NCBI GenBank assembly: GCA_041557595.1
Contig: JBFFGE010000098.1
Coordinates: 1-17,006, forward strand
Origin: JAOTYV01 sp041557595
GTDB taxonomy: Bacteria > Pseudomonadota > Alphaproteobacteria > UBA8366
Reading direction: 5' to 3'
DNA length: 17,006 bases
Shown here: piece by piece, positions 7,322-14,389 of the stretch
Layout of the letters: every line of letters starts with the position of its first letter
Numbering within the stretch: the first letter of the stretch is position 1
Translations under genes and position numbers: made by a program
Notes under the pieces: model-generated
Told to the model about the DNA's origin: nothing
Database searches by the model: none
The model's input: the letters and a program-made list of their open reading frames with translations, nothing else

Positions 7322-8005
7322 TCAATGCGCAAGGAGGATTTCCAAACGCTTTTCCGGGCACCATCTTCCGATCCGATTGATCGATCCGTAATGCAGGTAT
7401 GCCAGACCCATCAGGCGCAAGTAAAAAACTCGACCCGCTTCCGTCACGCCCGCCTTGGCGCACGCTTGCCGCGAGTTCCGGTTCAAGCCATTGATGATGC
7501 CGAGCGAGCGGCGGCAGCCGGCCGGAACGTAATACGACCAGACGAATGCGATGAGTTGGGGCGCGATGCCCTGGCCGCGGCAGTCCGGCGCCACCCACAT
7601 TCCGGCACCATACACATCATGCGACATGAACCTGAAAAGCAGCCAGTCATCCTGTTCATGCGGCGCGGTCCCGTACCGGGCATAGCCCAGGATGCGGCCG
7701 CCGCGCTCGAAGACCGCAATCTTGCAGCCCCGTTCGAATCCGGCGACGAGTTTCGTTCGGTCAATCCCGCACCGTATCAGCGCGTCGACATCGCCCTCGT
7801 CGGCCCATCGAAGGGCGACGTCGTGAGATTGCTTTCCGGCGGGAATACGCATCTGCGTCGACGTGACGATCCAAACGTTGAGATCGAATAGCCAACCGGG
7901 AAAAATTTCCCAAAAAATCAGTTGGAGAGCATAGAGCGGCCCGACCTCCGTGGTCTTGCGCCACATTCTGGCCGGCAATTCGAAGATTTCAGCCCAGTTC
8001 GGCAT
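7322..8005 (-). CDS. GNAT-family N-acetyltransferase
   Basis: The 227-residue protein has a GNAT fold from about residue 60. The acetyl-CoA-binding motif A appears as GMWVAPDCRGQGIAPQLI (135-152), which contains the R-G-Q-G-I pyrophosphate loop, followed by an NGLNRNSRQACAKAGV segment (~172-187) that corresponds to the N--S-----K-G motif B region. A ~50-residue N-terminal extension rich in W and F may sit against the membrane or a partner. The ATG at 8005 has only a weak Shine-Dalgarno; the N-terminal extension reads as normal coding sequence, so it is kept. It is the promoter-proximal gene of a leftward pair with the CDP-alcohol phosphatidyltransferase, suggesting it acetylates an amine or alcohol in the same headgroup pathway. 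That link is inference; GNAT membership is well supported. Confidence 0.87.
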   Translation of the reverse strand: MPNWAEIFELPARMWRKTTEVGPLYALQLIFWEIFPGWLFDLNVWIVTSTQMRIPAGKQSHDVALRWADEGDVDALIRCGIDRTKLVAGFERGCKIAVFERGGRILGYARYGTAPHEQDDWLLFRFMSHDVYGAGMWVAPDCRGQGIAPQLIAFVWSYYVPAGCRRSLGIINGLNRNSRQACAKAGVTEAGRVFYLRLMGLAYLHYGSINRIGRWCPEKRLEILLAH

Positions 8006-8109
8006 ATTGTACTGGCACCCACGATGTTGCGGTCCAGCTTAGGTCTCCCGCCGGTAGCATGGTATTGACCGGGCGAGGTACCGCCAACGGGTGCCGCCGA
8101 AGCGGGACC

Positions 8110-8123
8110 TTGATCTTCGTCAA
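8110..8123. promoter_or_regulatory. FNR/FixK-type box
   Basis: The sequence TTGATCTTCGTCAA fits TTGA-N6-TCAA, the binding consensus of the CRP/FNR superfamily members FNR, FnrL, Anr and FixK. Its centre is about 80 bases upstream of the membrane-protein ATG at 8197. Placing the centre at -41.5 would put a transcription start near 8158 and a weak -10 (TACGTT, 8145-8150). It could equally act on the divergent GNAT operon starting at 8005. Motif match is seen; function is inferred. Confidence 0.55.
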
Positions 8124-8196
8124 GACGCAGCGGCCATTGCGGCCTACGTTACTTCGGTAGACGCGGCGATTGAAAGCATGGCGACGGAGTAGGAAG

Positions 8197-8586
8197 ATGA
8201 CCCTCGGCCCGATTGAAATAATCGCAATAATAATAATCCTATTTTCGATAATAAAATTGATCGTGTTTTGGATATCACCGCGTGCATGGTTAAATTTCGC
8301 TGGAAAATTCTATGTAAAACCAAATATTACTACGGCCGTATCGTTTGTTCTTGCTGCGATCGTGCTTTACTACCTCATCGACTCCGGCATGACGATCGTC
8401 CAAATACTGGCAGCCTGGCTTTTCGTCGCCCTGATCATGGTCATCGGCCTCGCGCAATATGCGCATGACATTGTCGTTTGGGCGAAGTCCCGCGACCATG
8501 CGGTCTGGTTCCGCGAGCAATGGCTCCTGATGGTGATCTGGATCGGGCTGCTTGCCTGGGGCGTCGGCGCGATTTTCTTCAAATAG
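8197..8586 (+). CDS. Small four-helix membrane protein
   Basis: I do not recognise a named family. The 129-residue protein has four likely membrane helices at about 5-27, 44-62, 66-87 and 108-127, with short polar loops and a central HDIVVWAKSRDHAVWFREQW stretch on one face. ATG 8197 is preferred over an upstream TTG because GGAG sits seven bases before it. The first 25 codons include seven ATA isoleucine codons, which are rare in this GC-rich setting, so early translation may be slow or the gene recently acquired. An FNR/FixK-like box upstream suggests oxygen-linked expression. Its stop codon is eleven bases from the convergent HpaB-family gene. The coding call is good; role unknown. Confidence 0.82.
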   Translation: MTLGPIEIIAIIIILFSIIKLIVFWISPRAWLNFAGKFYVKPNITTAVSFVLAAIVLYYLIDSGMTIVQILAAWLFVALIMVIGLAQYAHDIVVWAKSRDHAVWFREQWLLMVIWIGLLAWGVGAIFFK

Positions 8587-8600
8587 GGCTCGTCGCCCTA
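8584..8600. terminator. Small palindrome joining two convergent stop codons
   Basis: TAGGGC and GCCCTA form a six-base stem around TCGTC. The stem includes the TAG stop of the membrane-protein gene on the plus strand and the TAG stop of the HpaB-family gene on the minus strand. There is no flanking T run, so terminator function is a weak inference. Confidence 0.35.
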
Positions 8601-10166
8601 CTCCGCCGCCTCCGGCTTGCGCTTCGCCGCGGCGGCGAGCGCCTTTGGCGGCTTCGGCGGGGCGGCACAGCCTTCGACGCAGCAGCGGCCGGGCTGACGG
8701 TTGCGCGACGGCTTGCCGTCTTCGCCGGCGAGGACGCCCCGGTCGAGGAGGCGTTCGACAACCGCAACCCGGTCCTCGATGGGATAGTTGCGATAGATCT
8801 CGCGCTTCATCGCCTCGGGCGATCCGCCGCCGTGCAGGCTGATGACCGAGTACCAGCCCGCTTCGCCCGACGCAGTCAAATCCTCCATCAACCGCGCCAC
8901 ATCCATGCGCTGCTGATAGGGCACGTCCGGCCGCGCAGTCAGCAGATCGGCGAGCTTGCCGCCGGTTTCCGGGTTGTGGTCTTCGTCCGGCCCCGGCAAG
9001 GCCACGATCAGGCCGCCCGATACCTCGTGGGCGATCCGATGCATGTCGTAGATTTGCGTCGCCAGCAGCAGCTTGCCGACATTGGCGAACACCGCTTCGG
9101 GCTGATAGGTGCCCGACGGATCGGCCTCGCCATAGGTCGAGGCGGCGACCCCGCACGCAAAGAATCCCTCGACGATCTTGATCAGTTCGACCAGGCGGTC
9201 GCGCAGATGCGGCGTCGCCGCGGGCTCGAGCCCGTTGGCTTCGCACATCAGCACGCCCGCACCGATCAGCAGGTCGCCAAATCCTGCGCGTGCGCCGATG
9301 CAGCTGTGGCGGTGATGGGTGGCATAGGTCGTGGTCAGGAATTGCGAATGTTCCCACTGGCCGTCGAGAAAGACCCGGTCCCAGGGAACGAACACATCCT
9401 CGAACACCACGACGCCGGTCGACTGGCCATAGCGGGCGCTGAACTTTGCCGCGCTCTCGCCGGGACGTCCCGCCGCGCGGGCAATCACGGTGATACCCTC
9501 CGCATCGACCGGCACCGCACAACAGACGGCATAGTCCGCGTCCTCCGCGATCATGTTGCGGCACGGCATGACGAGGTATTCGTGCACATAGGGCGCACCG
9601 GTGACGATCGCCTTGACGCCGCTGAGGACGATGCCGTCCTTGCGGCGCTGCTTGATGCGAACGTAGGAATCCGGGTTCGACTGGAGATGCGGACGGAGCG
9701 AACGATCGCCCTTGCCGTCGGTCATGGCCACGCCGCAAGTCAGATCGCGTTCCTGAACCGTGTGCATATAATTGACGAATCGCTGATGGGTATCGGTGCC
9801 ATTGGCCGCATCCATGCGGTGCGTCGTCTGATAGATCGCGTTGAAGGCATCATGCGTCAGGTAGCGCTGGGCGCAGCCGCTCTCGCGGCAAACCAGCCGC
9901 ACCGCTTCAAGCTTGTTCAGCAAATCCTGGGTGCTGCGGTTGATGTGCAGCATGCGGTTCACGTCCTTGCCGCTGGTGTGCTGCGCGCCGACCATGATCT
10001 GGCGGTAGTCGTTTTCCAGCGCGAAATCGTAGGTCACGCCGATCGCGGCGACACCCGGCGCCAGCCGCGGATCGTCGGCAACCGAGGGCACTTCGTCGCC
10101 ATCGACGAAGACCCGCGGCGCGTATTCCCGCAGCGACTCCCGAAACGCTTCCGCCGACATCAGCAT
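8598..10166 (-). CDS. HpaB / 4-hydroxybutyryl-CoA dehydratase-family flavoprotein, Fe-S ligands altered
   Basis: The 522-residue protein belongs to the acyl-CoA-dehydrogenase-like flavoprotein group containing 4-hydroxyphenylacetate 3-monooxygenase (HpaB) and 4-hydroxybutyryl-CoA dehydratase (AbfD). It starts MLMSAEAFRESL, like AbfD, and has the AMTDGKGDR block (~147-155). AbfD binds a [4Fe-4S] cluster through Cys99, Cys103, His292 and Cys299. By alignment from memory, the matching positions here are C98, Y102, H285 and A292, so two ligands are missing and a normal cluster is unlikely. The C-terminus carries an extra Cys-rich patch (about 495, 496, 500) and an Ala/Lys/Pro tail. ATG 10166 has GGAGG eight bases upstream, better than the TTG at 10187. 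Downstream of, and co-oriented with, the MmgE/PrpD gene. Monooxygenase, isomerase and dehydratase activities all remain possible. Confidence 0.87.
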   Translation of the reverse strand: MLMSAEAFRESLREYAPRVFVDGDEVPSVADDPRLAPGVAAIGVTYDFALENDYRQIMVGAQHTSGKDVNRMLHINRSTQDLLNKLEAVRLVCRESGCAQRYLTHDAFNAIYQTTHRMDAANGTDTHQRFVNYMHTVQERDLTCGVAMTDGKGDRSLRPHLQSNPDSYVRIKQRRKDGIVLSGVKAIVTGAPYVHEYLVMPCRNMIAEDADYAVCCAVPVDAEGITVIARAAGRPGESAAKFSARYGQSTGVVVFEDVFVPWDRVFLDGQWEHSQFLTTTYATHHRHSCIGARAGFGDLLIGAGVLMCEANGLEPAATPHLRDRLVELIKIVEGFFACGVAASTYGEADPSGTYQPEAVFANVGKLLLATQIYDMHRIAHEVSGGLIVALPGPDEDHNPETGGKLADLLTARPDVPYQQRMDVARLMEDLTASGEAGWYSVISLHGGGSPEAMKREIYRNYPIEDRVAVVERLLDRGVLAGEDGKPSRNRQPGRCCVEGCAAPPKPPKALAAAAKRKPEAAE

Positions 10167-10194
10167 GGTGTGGTCCTCCAGATCCAATCTTCTT

Positions 10195-10288
10195 CGTCAC
10201 TCCCGCGAAGGCGGGAGTCTAGACGTTTGCCAGCCATCGTCGTTGCCCTGGATTCCGGATCGGCGCTGCCGCACCGTCCGGAATGACG
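10195..10288. repeat. Dispersed two-hairpin repeat with CGTCA ends
   Basis: The element is bounded by inverted ends CGTCACTCCCGC and, on the other strand, CGTCATTCCGGA. It has a left hairpin ACTCCCGC-GAAG-GCGGGAGT (10199-10218) and a right stem ATTCCGGA (10252-10259) with TCCGGAAT (10277-10284). It matches the general type of CGTCATTCCCGC repeats widespread between proteobacterial genes. It lies in the 130-bp gap between the MmgE/PrpD stop and the HpaB-family start and could attenuate read-through. Confidence 0.75.
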
Positions 10289-10296
10289 ATCAGTTC

Positions 10297-11742
10297 TTAA
10301 TCCAAACAAAGCGCGTCGCCCAATTCCTCCAGGTCCAATGCGGTATCGAGCGCCATGACAGCGTCGAGCACGCGCTGGGCGCGCGCGGTGCTGACCGCGC
10401 GGGTGGCGTTCGACCAGTACTTGCCGAGGATGTCCTCCGCCGATAGCGGGTTCGCGTCCGAGCCGCGATTGTACGGCTCACGATGGCGCAGTTCGCGGCC
10501 GTCCTTGGTGCGGACCACCACCTCGCCGGAATAATACCGGGGGAAATTCGAGTCCTCGTCGACCGCGTAGCTCACCCGGTCGCACAGCGCGAGGATTTCC
10601 GGATCGGTGAAGGCTTCCGGGTCCAGCTCGTCGAGCGTGAATCGGCCCCGCACCAGCGACGCGGCGATGATGTAATGGATGCTGAATTGCGCTTCGTAGG
10701 CGTTGGCCGGACGGCGCTTGGCCGCTTCGGGTTCGCACACCACCTGCACCTGACCGGCGCCGATCAGCCCGACCGCGGACTCGATATCGTCCGGCGTCAG
10801 CCCGTGCTCGGTCTTGAGCGCCAACGCGGCGTCGGCGAAGGCGTGGTTGAAATGGCAGGCCGGATAGGGCTTGAACGCGACGTTCAGCAGTTCCCATTCC
10901 TCGCCCAGCCCCTTGGTGCAGGTGGCGAGATCGAACGGCGCGTCGGCGCCGATATGGGTGCCGAGGTGCAGGTTGAAGAAGCCGTAGCGCCCTTCATAGG
11001 CCTGTTTCGGCCCGGCGAAGCCCTGTTTGGCCATCGCGGCGGCGGTGATGCCGCACACCCCGGCCCAGCCCGGATGCTGGCGCTTGGTCCAGGCGCCGTC
11101 GGCGAGGAATTCAAGGCTGCCGCCGGCCATGCTCAGCGTAATGCCTTGCGCCTGCGCGATCTGTTGTACGCTGAGATCGGCGAGCCGCCCGGCCGCGAGC
11201 GTGCACCCGAAGGCGCCGACCAGCCCCGTCGGATGATGACCCGCCCGGTGCAGATTGCCGTCCACCGCCATGCCGATCCGCGAACTTGCCTCGACGGCGA
11301 TCAGATAGGCGGCCAGGGCCTCGGCGCCGCTGACGCCATTCGCCAATCCGGAGCCAAGAACCGTCGGCACCGCGCTGGCAGAGGCATGGATGACGCCGCC
11401 GCTATGGGTGTCGTCGAAATCGAGACCGTGGATCAGCGTGCCGTTGAGATGGACCGAGTCGCGCAGCGGCAGGCGCAGCGGCAAGCCGATTACCGGCAGG
11501 TCGCCCTCGCCGCCCAATCCGTGCATCGCATTCGCCATGCGGTGGCCGAATTCGTAAGTAGTCGACGCCAGGCCGATGCCCAGACAATCGAGGATATGCA
11601 GCTTCGCCCGCTCGACGACCTCACCTGGCACCCGCGCCAGATCGAACCCGGCGGCGAAGGCCGCGAGTTTTTCCGAAATAAACGCATTTGCGGCGGCTCC
11701 GGTCGCCGGTGCGAAGGCGGTCGGCTTGACGACGGTGTTCAT
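10297..11742 (-). CDS. MmgE/PrpD-family protein
   Basis: The 481-residue protein matches the MmgE/PrpD family, best known for 2-methylcitrate dehydratase (PrpD) and also including cis-aconitate decarboxylase and iminodisuccinate epimerase relatives. Family blocks seen include HGLDFDDTH with the aspartate pair (~100-110), RAGHHPTG (~165), KRQHPGW (~220) and FKPYPACHFNHA (~290). These are the regions that line the active site in solved relatives. The family acts on small polycarboxylates by dehydration, isomerisation or decarboxylation, without a metal cluster. ATG 11742 is chosen over GTG 11757 because GGAG lies eight bases ahead of it. It is divergent from the CoA-transferase (162-base shared control region) and precedes the HpaB-family gene. 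True PrpD activity is doubtful because no methylcitrate cycle genes are present. Confidence 0.9.
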   Translation of the reverse strand: MNTVVKPTAFAPATGAAANAFISEKLAAFAAGFDLARVPGEVVERAKLHILDCLGIGLASTTYEFGHRMANAMHGLGGEGDLPVIGLPLRLPLRDSVHLNGTLIHGLDFDDTHSGGVIHASASAVPTVLGSGLANGVSGAEALAAYLIAVEASSRIGMAVDGNLHRAGHHPTGLVGAFGCTLAAGRLADLSVQQIAQAQGITLSMAGGSLEFLADGAWTKRQHPGWAGVCGITAAAMAKQGFAGPKQAYEGRYGFFNLHLGTHIGADAPFDLATCTKGLGEEWELLNVAFKPYPACHFNHAFADAALALKTEHGLTPDDIESAVGLIGAGQVQVVCEPEAAKRRPANAYEAQFSIHYIIAASLVRGRFTLDELDPEAFTDPEILALCDRVSYAVDEDSNFPRYYSGEVVVRTKDGRELRHREPYNRGSDANPLSAEDILGKYWSNATRAVSTARAQRVLDAVMALDTALDLEELGDALCLD

Positions 11743-11903
11743 GGATCCTGCTCCCACAATTATCGAACGGATAGGCGGCGAATTCCGCGCCCAAGGTACA
11801 ACAAAGGTGTCCGGACATGTATGGCTTTTTCCGGTGCCCGGCGCGGCCTATAGTGCCGCTTCTCCGCCCCGCCAAGAGATCAGCCAATCAGAGGAGCCCC
11901 ACG
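11743..11903. promoter_or_regulatory. Divergent promoter region
   Basis: This 161-base interval separates the start codons of the leftward MmgE/PrpD gene and the rightward CoA-transferase. A good -10 hexamer TATAGT lies at 11849-11854 for the rightward gene, with only a T-rich stretch at the -35 distance. On the minus strand GATAAT occurs near the MmgE/PrpD start. No clear operator palindrome was found. It probably coordinates both arms of the block. Confidence 0.4.
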
Positions 11904-13127
11904 GTGCCGGACAGCCAGGATCAGGCCATCAGCCAAAGGCCGCTCGCCGGCATACGCGTGATCGACATCGCGACCTATATCGCCGCCCCCTACTGCGCCA
12001 CGATCATGGCCGAGTTCGGCGCCGAGGTGATCAAGGTGGAAATGCCGAAAGTCGGCGATCCCTGCCGGCGGCTCGGCACGGTGGCCGAATGTGGCGACAC
12101 GCTGGTCTGGCTCAGCGAAGCGCGCAACAAGAAATCCGTGACGCTGAACCTGAAATCCCCCGAAGGCGCCGAGATGCTGAAGAAGCTTGTCGCGCAGGCC
12201 GACGTGCTGACCGAGAACTTCCAGCCCGGCACGCTGGAAGGCTGGGGGCTCGGCTGGGACGTGCTGAAGGCGATCAATCCGCAACTCGTCATGCTGCGGG
12301 TCTCGGGCTACGGACAGACCGGCCCCTATAGCGGCAAACCGGGATTCGGCCGTATCGGCAATGCCTTCGGCGGCATTTCTTTCCTTTCAGGTGAGCCGGA
12401 TCGGCCGCCGGCGACGCCCGGTTCGGCGACGCTCGCCGACTACATGTCGGGTCTCTATGGCGCGCTCGGCGTGATGATGGCACTGCGCGCACGCGACGCA
12501 AGCGGCGAGGGTCAGGAGATCGACATCGGCCTGTACGAGCCGATTTTCCGTATCCTCGACGAACTCGCGCCCGCTTATGACAAGGTCGGCTTCATCCGCC
12601 AACGCATGGGGGCGCCGACGGTCAACGTCTGCCCGCACAGCCACTACGAAACCAGGGACGGCCGCTGGGTCGCCATCGCCTGCACCAACGACAAGATTTT
12701 CGCCCGCCTCGCCGAGTTGATGGGCCATGCGGATGTCGCCGGCGACGGCAAATACGGCACCATCGAGCAGCGCGATGCCGACCGCGCGGGCGTCGACGGG
12801 ATGGTCACCGACTGGACCCGGCGGCACAGCCAAAAGGAAGTCGTCGCGCTCTGCACCGAGGCGGAAGTGCCGTGCGGCATCGTCGCCGCGATCGACGAAA
12901 TCTTCGAGGACCCGCACTACGCGGCGCGCGGCAACATCGCGCGTGTCAACGATCCCCGCGCGGGCGAACTTGCGGTGCCCAACGTGGTGCCGCGGCTCAA
13001 CGGCACGCCCGGCGGCATCGACACGCTCGGCCCCGCACTCGGCGAACACAATGCGGAGGTCTACGGCAGGCTGCTCGGCCTCGGCGCCGACGACCTCGCG
13101 CGGCTCGAAAGCGACGGCGTAATCTAA
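11904..13127 (+). CDS. CaiB/BaiF-family class III CoA-transferase
   Basis: The 407-residue protein shows the class III CoA-transferase pattern: LAGIRVIDIATYIAAPY near the N-terminus, the AEFGAEVIKVE block, RNKKSVTLNLKSPEG, a VSGYGQTGPY block, and the catalytic aspartate in ATLADYMSGLYGALG (about Asp179), which forms the mixed anhydride with the acyl group. These enzymes move CoA between carboxylic acids, for example formyl-, oxalyl- or carnitine-CoA. Acyl specificity cannot be assigned from sequence. The GTG start at 11904 is supported by AGGAG seven bases upstream; an upstream ATG at 11817 has no such site and encodes an atypical leader. It is divergent from the MmgE/PrpD gene and followed by repeat copy C. 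Activation of the pathway acid to a CoA ester is the natural role here. Confidence 0.92.
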   Translation: MPDSQDQAISQRPLAGIRVIDIATYIAAPYCATIMAEFGAEVIKVEMPKVGDPCRRLGTVAECGDTLVWLSEARNKKSVTLNLKSPEGAEMLKKLVAQADVLTENFQPGTLEGWGLGWDVLKAINPQLVMLRVSGYGQTGPYSGKPGFGRIGNAFGGISFLSGEPDRPPATPGSATLADYMSGLYGALGVMMALRARDASGEGQEIDIGLYEPIFRILDELAPAYDKVGFIRQRMGAPTVNVCPHSHYETRDGRWVAIACTNDKIFARLAELMGHADVAGDGKYGTIEQRDADRAGVDGMVTDWTRRHSQKEVVALCTEAEVPCGIVAAIDEIFEDPHYAARGNIARVNDPRAGELAVPNVVPRLNGTPGGIDTLGPALGEHNAEVYGRLLGLGADDLARLESDGVI

Positions 13128-13140
13128 CGGAGCTTCACCC

Positions 13141-13250
13141 AGATCAACCTGCCTTTAATTTGAATCAATTACAGGCAGAAAAGTTGATCGATCCTATAAA
13201 GATAGAGCAGCTTATGTGCGCCAGAATGGGTGCATGCTGCTCTGGCCGTC
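13141..13250 (+). repeat. Two-hairpin dispersed repeat, copy C
   Basis: A near-full-length copy, closely matching B. The left hairpin uses GATCAAC (13142-13148) and GTTGATC (13183-13189) with TGCCT/AGGCA inside. The linker is GATCCTATAAAG. The right hairpin uses GAGCAGC (13205-13211) and GCTGCTC (13236-13242). It fills the gap between the converging CoA-transferase and alcohol dehydrogenase stops, and its last bases overlap the alcohol dehydrogenase stop codon. Confidence 0.88.
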
Positions 13251-14331
13251 AGATCGGCACCTTACCGAGGAAACTCTTACCCTTCTCCCCTTCGAGCGCG
13301 TCGGCCAGCCAGCTGTCCCATTCGGCCTGCGACGGACCATAGGCGGTCGGGTCGCGGGCGACGCCGAGACCGTCCATGAAACTCTCGAAGCGCTTGACGC
13401 CGGACGACAGGTCTTCACCGAAAACCCCGGCCAGGCCCTCGTCGCACATCGCGTCGTGACCGATCGCCCAGCCCATCACCATCGGCAGCGAAAATCCGCA
13501 GGCGATGCCGTGCGGCACGCCATGATGCATGGTGAGCGGATAGGACATCTGGTGCGCGATGGAGGTGCGGGTCTGCGACAGCGCGATGCCCGCCAGCATG
13601 GCCGCATTCGCGATCCGGGTGCGGAGGTCGATGTTGCCGAGATCCTCGCTCAGCGCCGGCAAATACCGGAGCACGTCGCGGGCCGCCTGCACGGCCATCG
13701 GCTGGGTGACCGCATTGCGTTTCACGGTCCAGATACTCTCGAGCGCGTGGCTCATGGCGTCGAGTGCGGTGCTGATCGTCTGGTCCCGCGGCAGGCTGAG
13801 GGTCAGTTCCGGATCGACGATCGCATAGTCCGCATAGGCTTTCGGCGTGCGTACGCCCCATTTGCCGTTGTTCGCCCGATCCCAGATGACCGCGCCGATA
13901 CTGACTTCGCTGCCGGTACCGGCCGTCGTAGGCACCGCGATGATACACGGATCCCGCAGCTCGTCCGCCCGCGCACCGCCGCTCTCCAGATGTTCCTTCA
14001 GCAAACCCCAATCCCCGCCGGACACCGCCAGCGCCTTCGCCGTGTCGATTGCCGAACCGCCGCCGAGGCCAATATAGACCTCCGGCAGCGCGTCCATCGC
14101 CGCCAGGCGTTCGCAGCCGATCCGGACTTCGGGAAAATCCGGATTGGCCATCACAGTGTCGATCACAATGGCGGCCTTGCCCGCCGCCTGCTCCAGCCGG
14201 TCGACCAGCCCGGCGAAAGTGGGCTCGCCATAGGTCACCACCGCGTAGGGCCGGCCGGCGATCAACTCCGGAATGCGGTCGAAACTTCCGGCGCCGAAGA
14301 TGGCTTTGACCGGATTGTAGAATTCTCCCAT
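13249..14331 (-). CDS. Iron-containing alcohol dehydrogenase
   Basis: The 360-residue protein is a group III metal-dependent alcohol dehydrogenase. The NAD(P)-binding GLGGGSAIDTAK is at 88-99 and the PTTAGTGSE block at 134-142. The four expected metal ligands are D191, H195, H260 and H274, all present. In E. coli FucO the position after the third ligand (H267) is a histidine; here it is Y264 within an SYPLT segment. As I recall, this variant occurs in phosphonoacetaldehyde-reductase-like members, so a substrate other than simple alcohols is possible. ATG 14331 has AAGGAA nine bases before it. It sits 57 bases downstream of the TauD/TfdA gene, probably in one leftward transcript, and ends within repeat copy C. 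It would interconvert an aldehyde and alcohol in the block's pathway. Confidence 0.9.
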   Translation of the reverse strand: MGEFYNPVKAIFGAGSFDRIPELIAGRPYAVVTYGEPTFAGLVDRLEQAAGKAAIVIDTVMANPDFPEVRIGCERLAAMDALPEVYIGLGGGSAIDTAKALAVSGGDWGLLKEHLESGGARADELRDPCIIAVPTTAGTGSEVSIGAVIWDRANNGKWGVRTPKAYADYAIVDPELTLSLPRDQTISTALDAMSHALESIWTVKRNAVTQPMAVQAARDVLRYLPALSEDLGNIDLRTRIANAAMLAGIALSQTRTSIAHQMSYPLTMHHGVPHGIACGFSLPMVMGWAIGHDAMCDEGLAGVFGEDLSSGVKRFESFMDGLGVARDPTAYGPSQAEWDSWLADALEGEKGKSFLGKVPI

Positions 14332-14366
14332 GAAGCGCTTTTCCTTTTCAGCGAGGCGTCGGTGTC

Positions 14367-14389
14367 GATCAATCTTTGTAGAGTTGATC
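14367..14389. repeat. Short hairpin resembling the ends of the two-hairpin repeat
   Basis: GATCAA (14367-14372) and TTGATC (14384-14389) form a stem around an 11-base loop, at the stop codon of the TauD/TfdA gene. Read on the minus strand it starts TAGATCAAC and closes with TTGATCGA, like the left hairpin of copies A-C with its middle missing. It may be a collapsed remnant or an independent small hairpin in the intergenic gap. Confidence 0.4.

Noticed and set aside
8478..10286. 602-residue plus-strand open frame
   Set aside because: It is the antisense shadow of the HpaB-family gene, with Arg/His-rich, low-information sequence.
10483..11853. 456-residue plus-strand open frame
   Set aside because: Antisense to the MmgE/PrpD gene, which has clear family motifs and a ribosome-binding site.
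4586..14331. A phosphonate biosynthesis cluster (PEP-using enzyme, cytidylyltransferase, Fe-ADH)
   Set aside because: There is no PEP mutase or phosphonopyruvate decarboxylase in the window, and the genes lie in separate units up to 8 kb apart.
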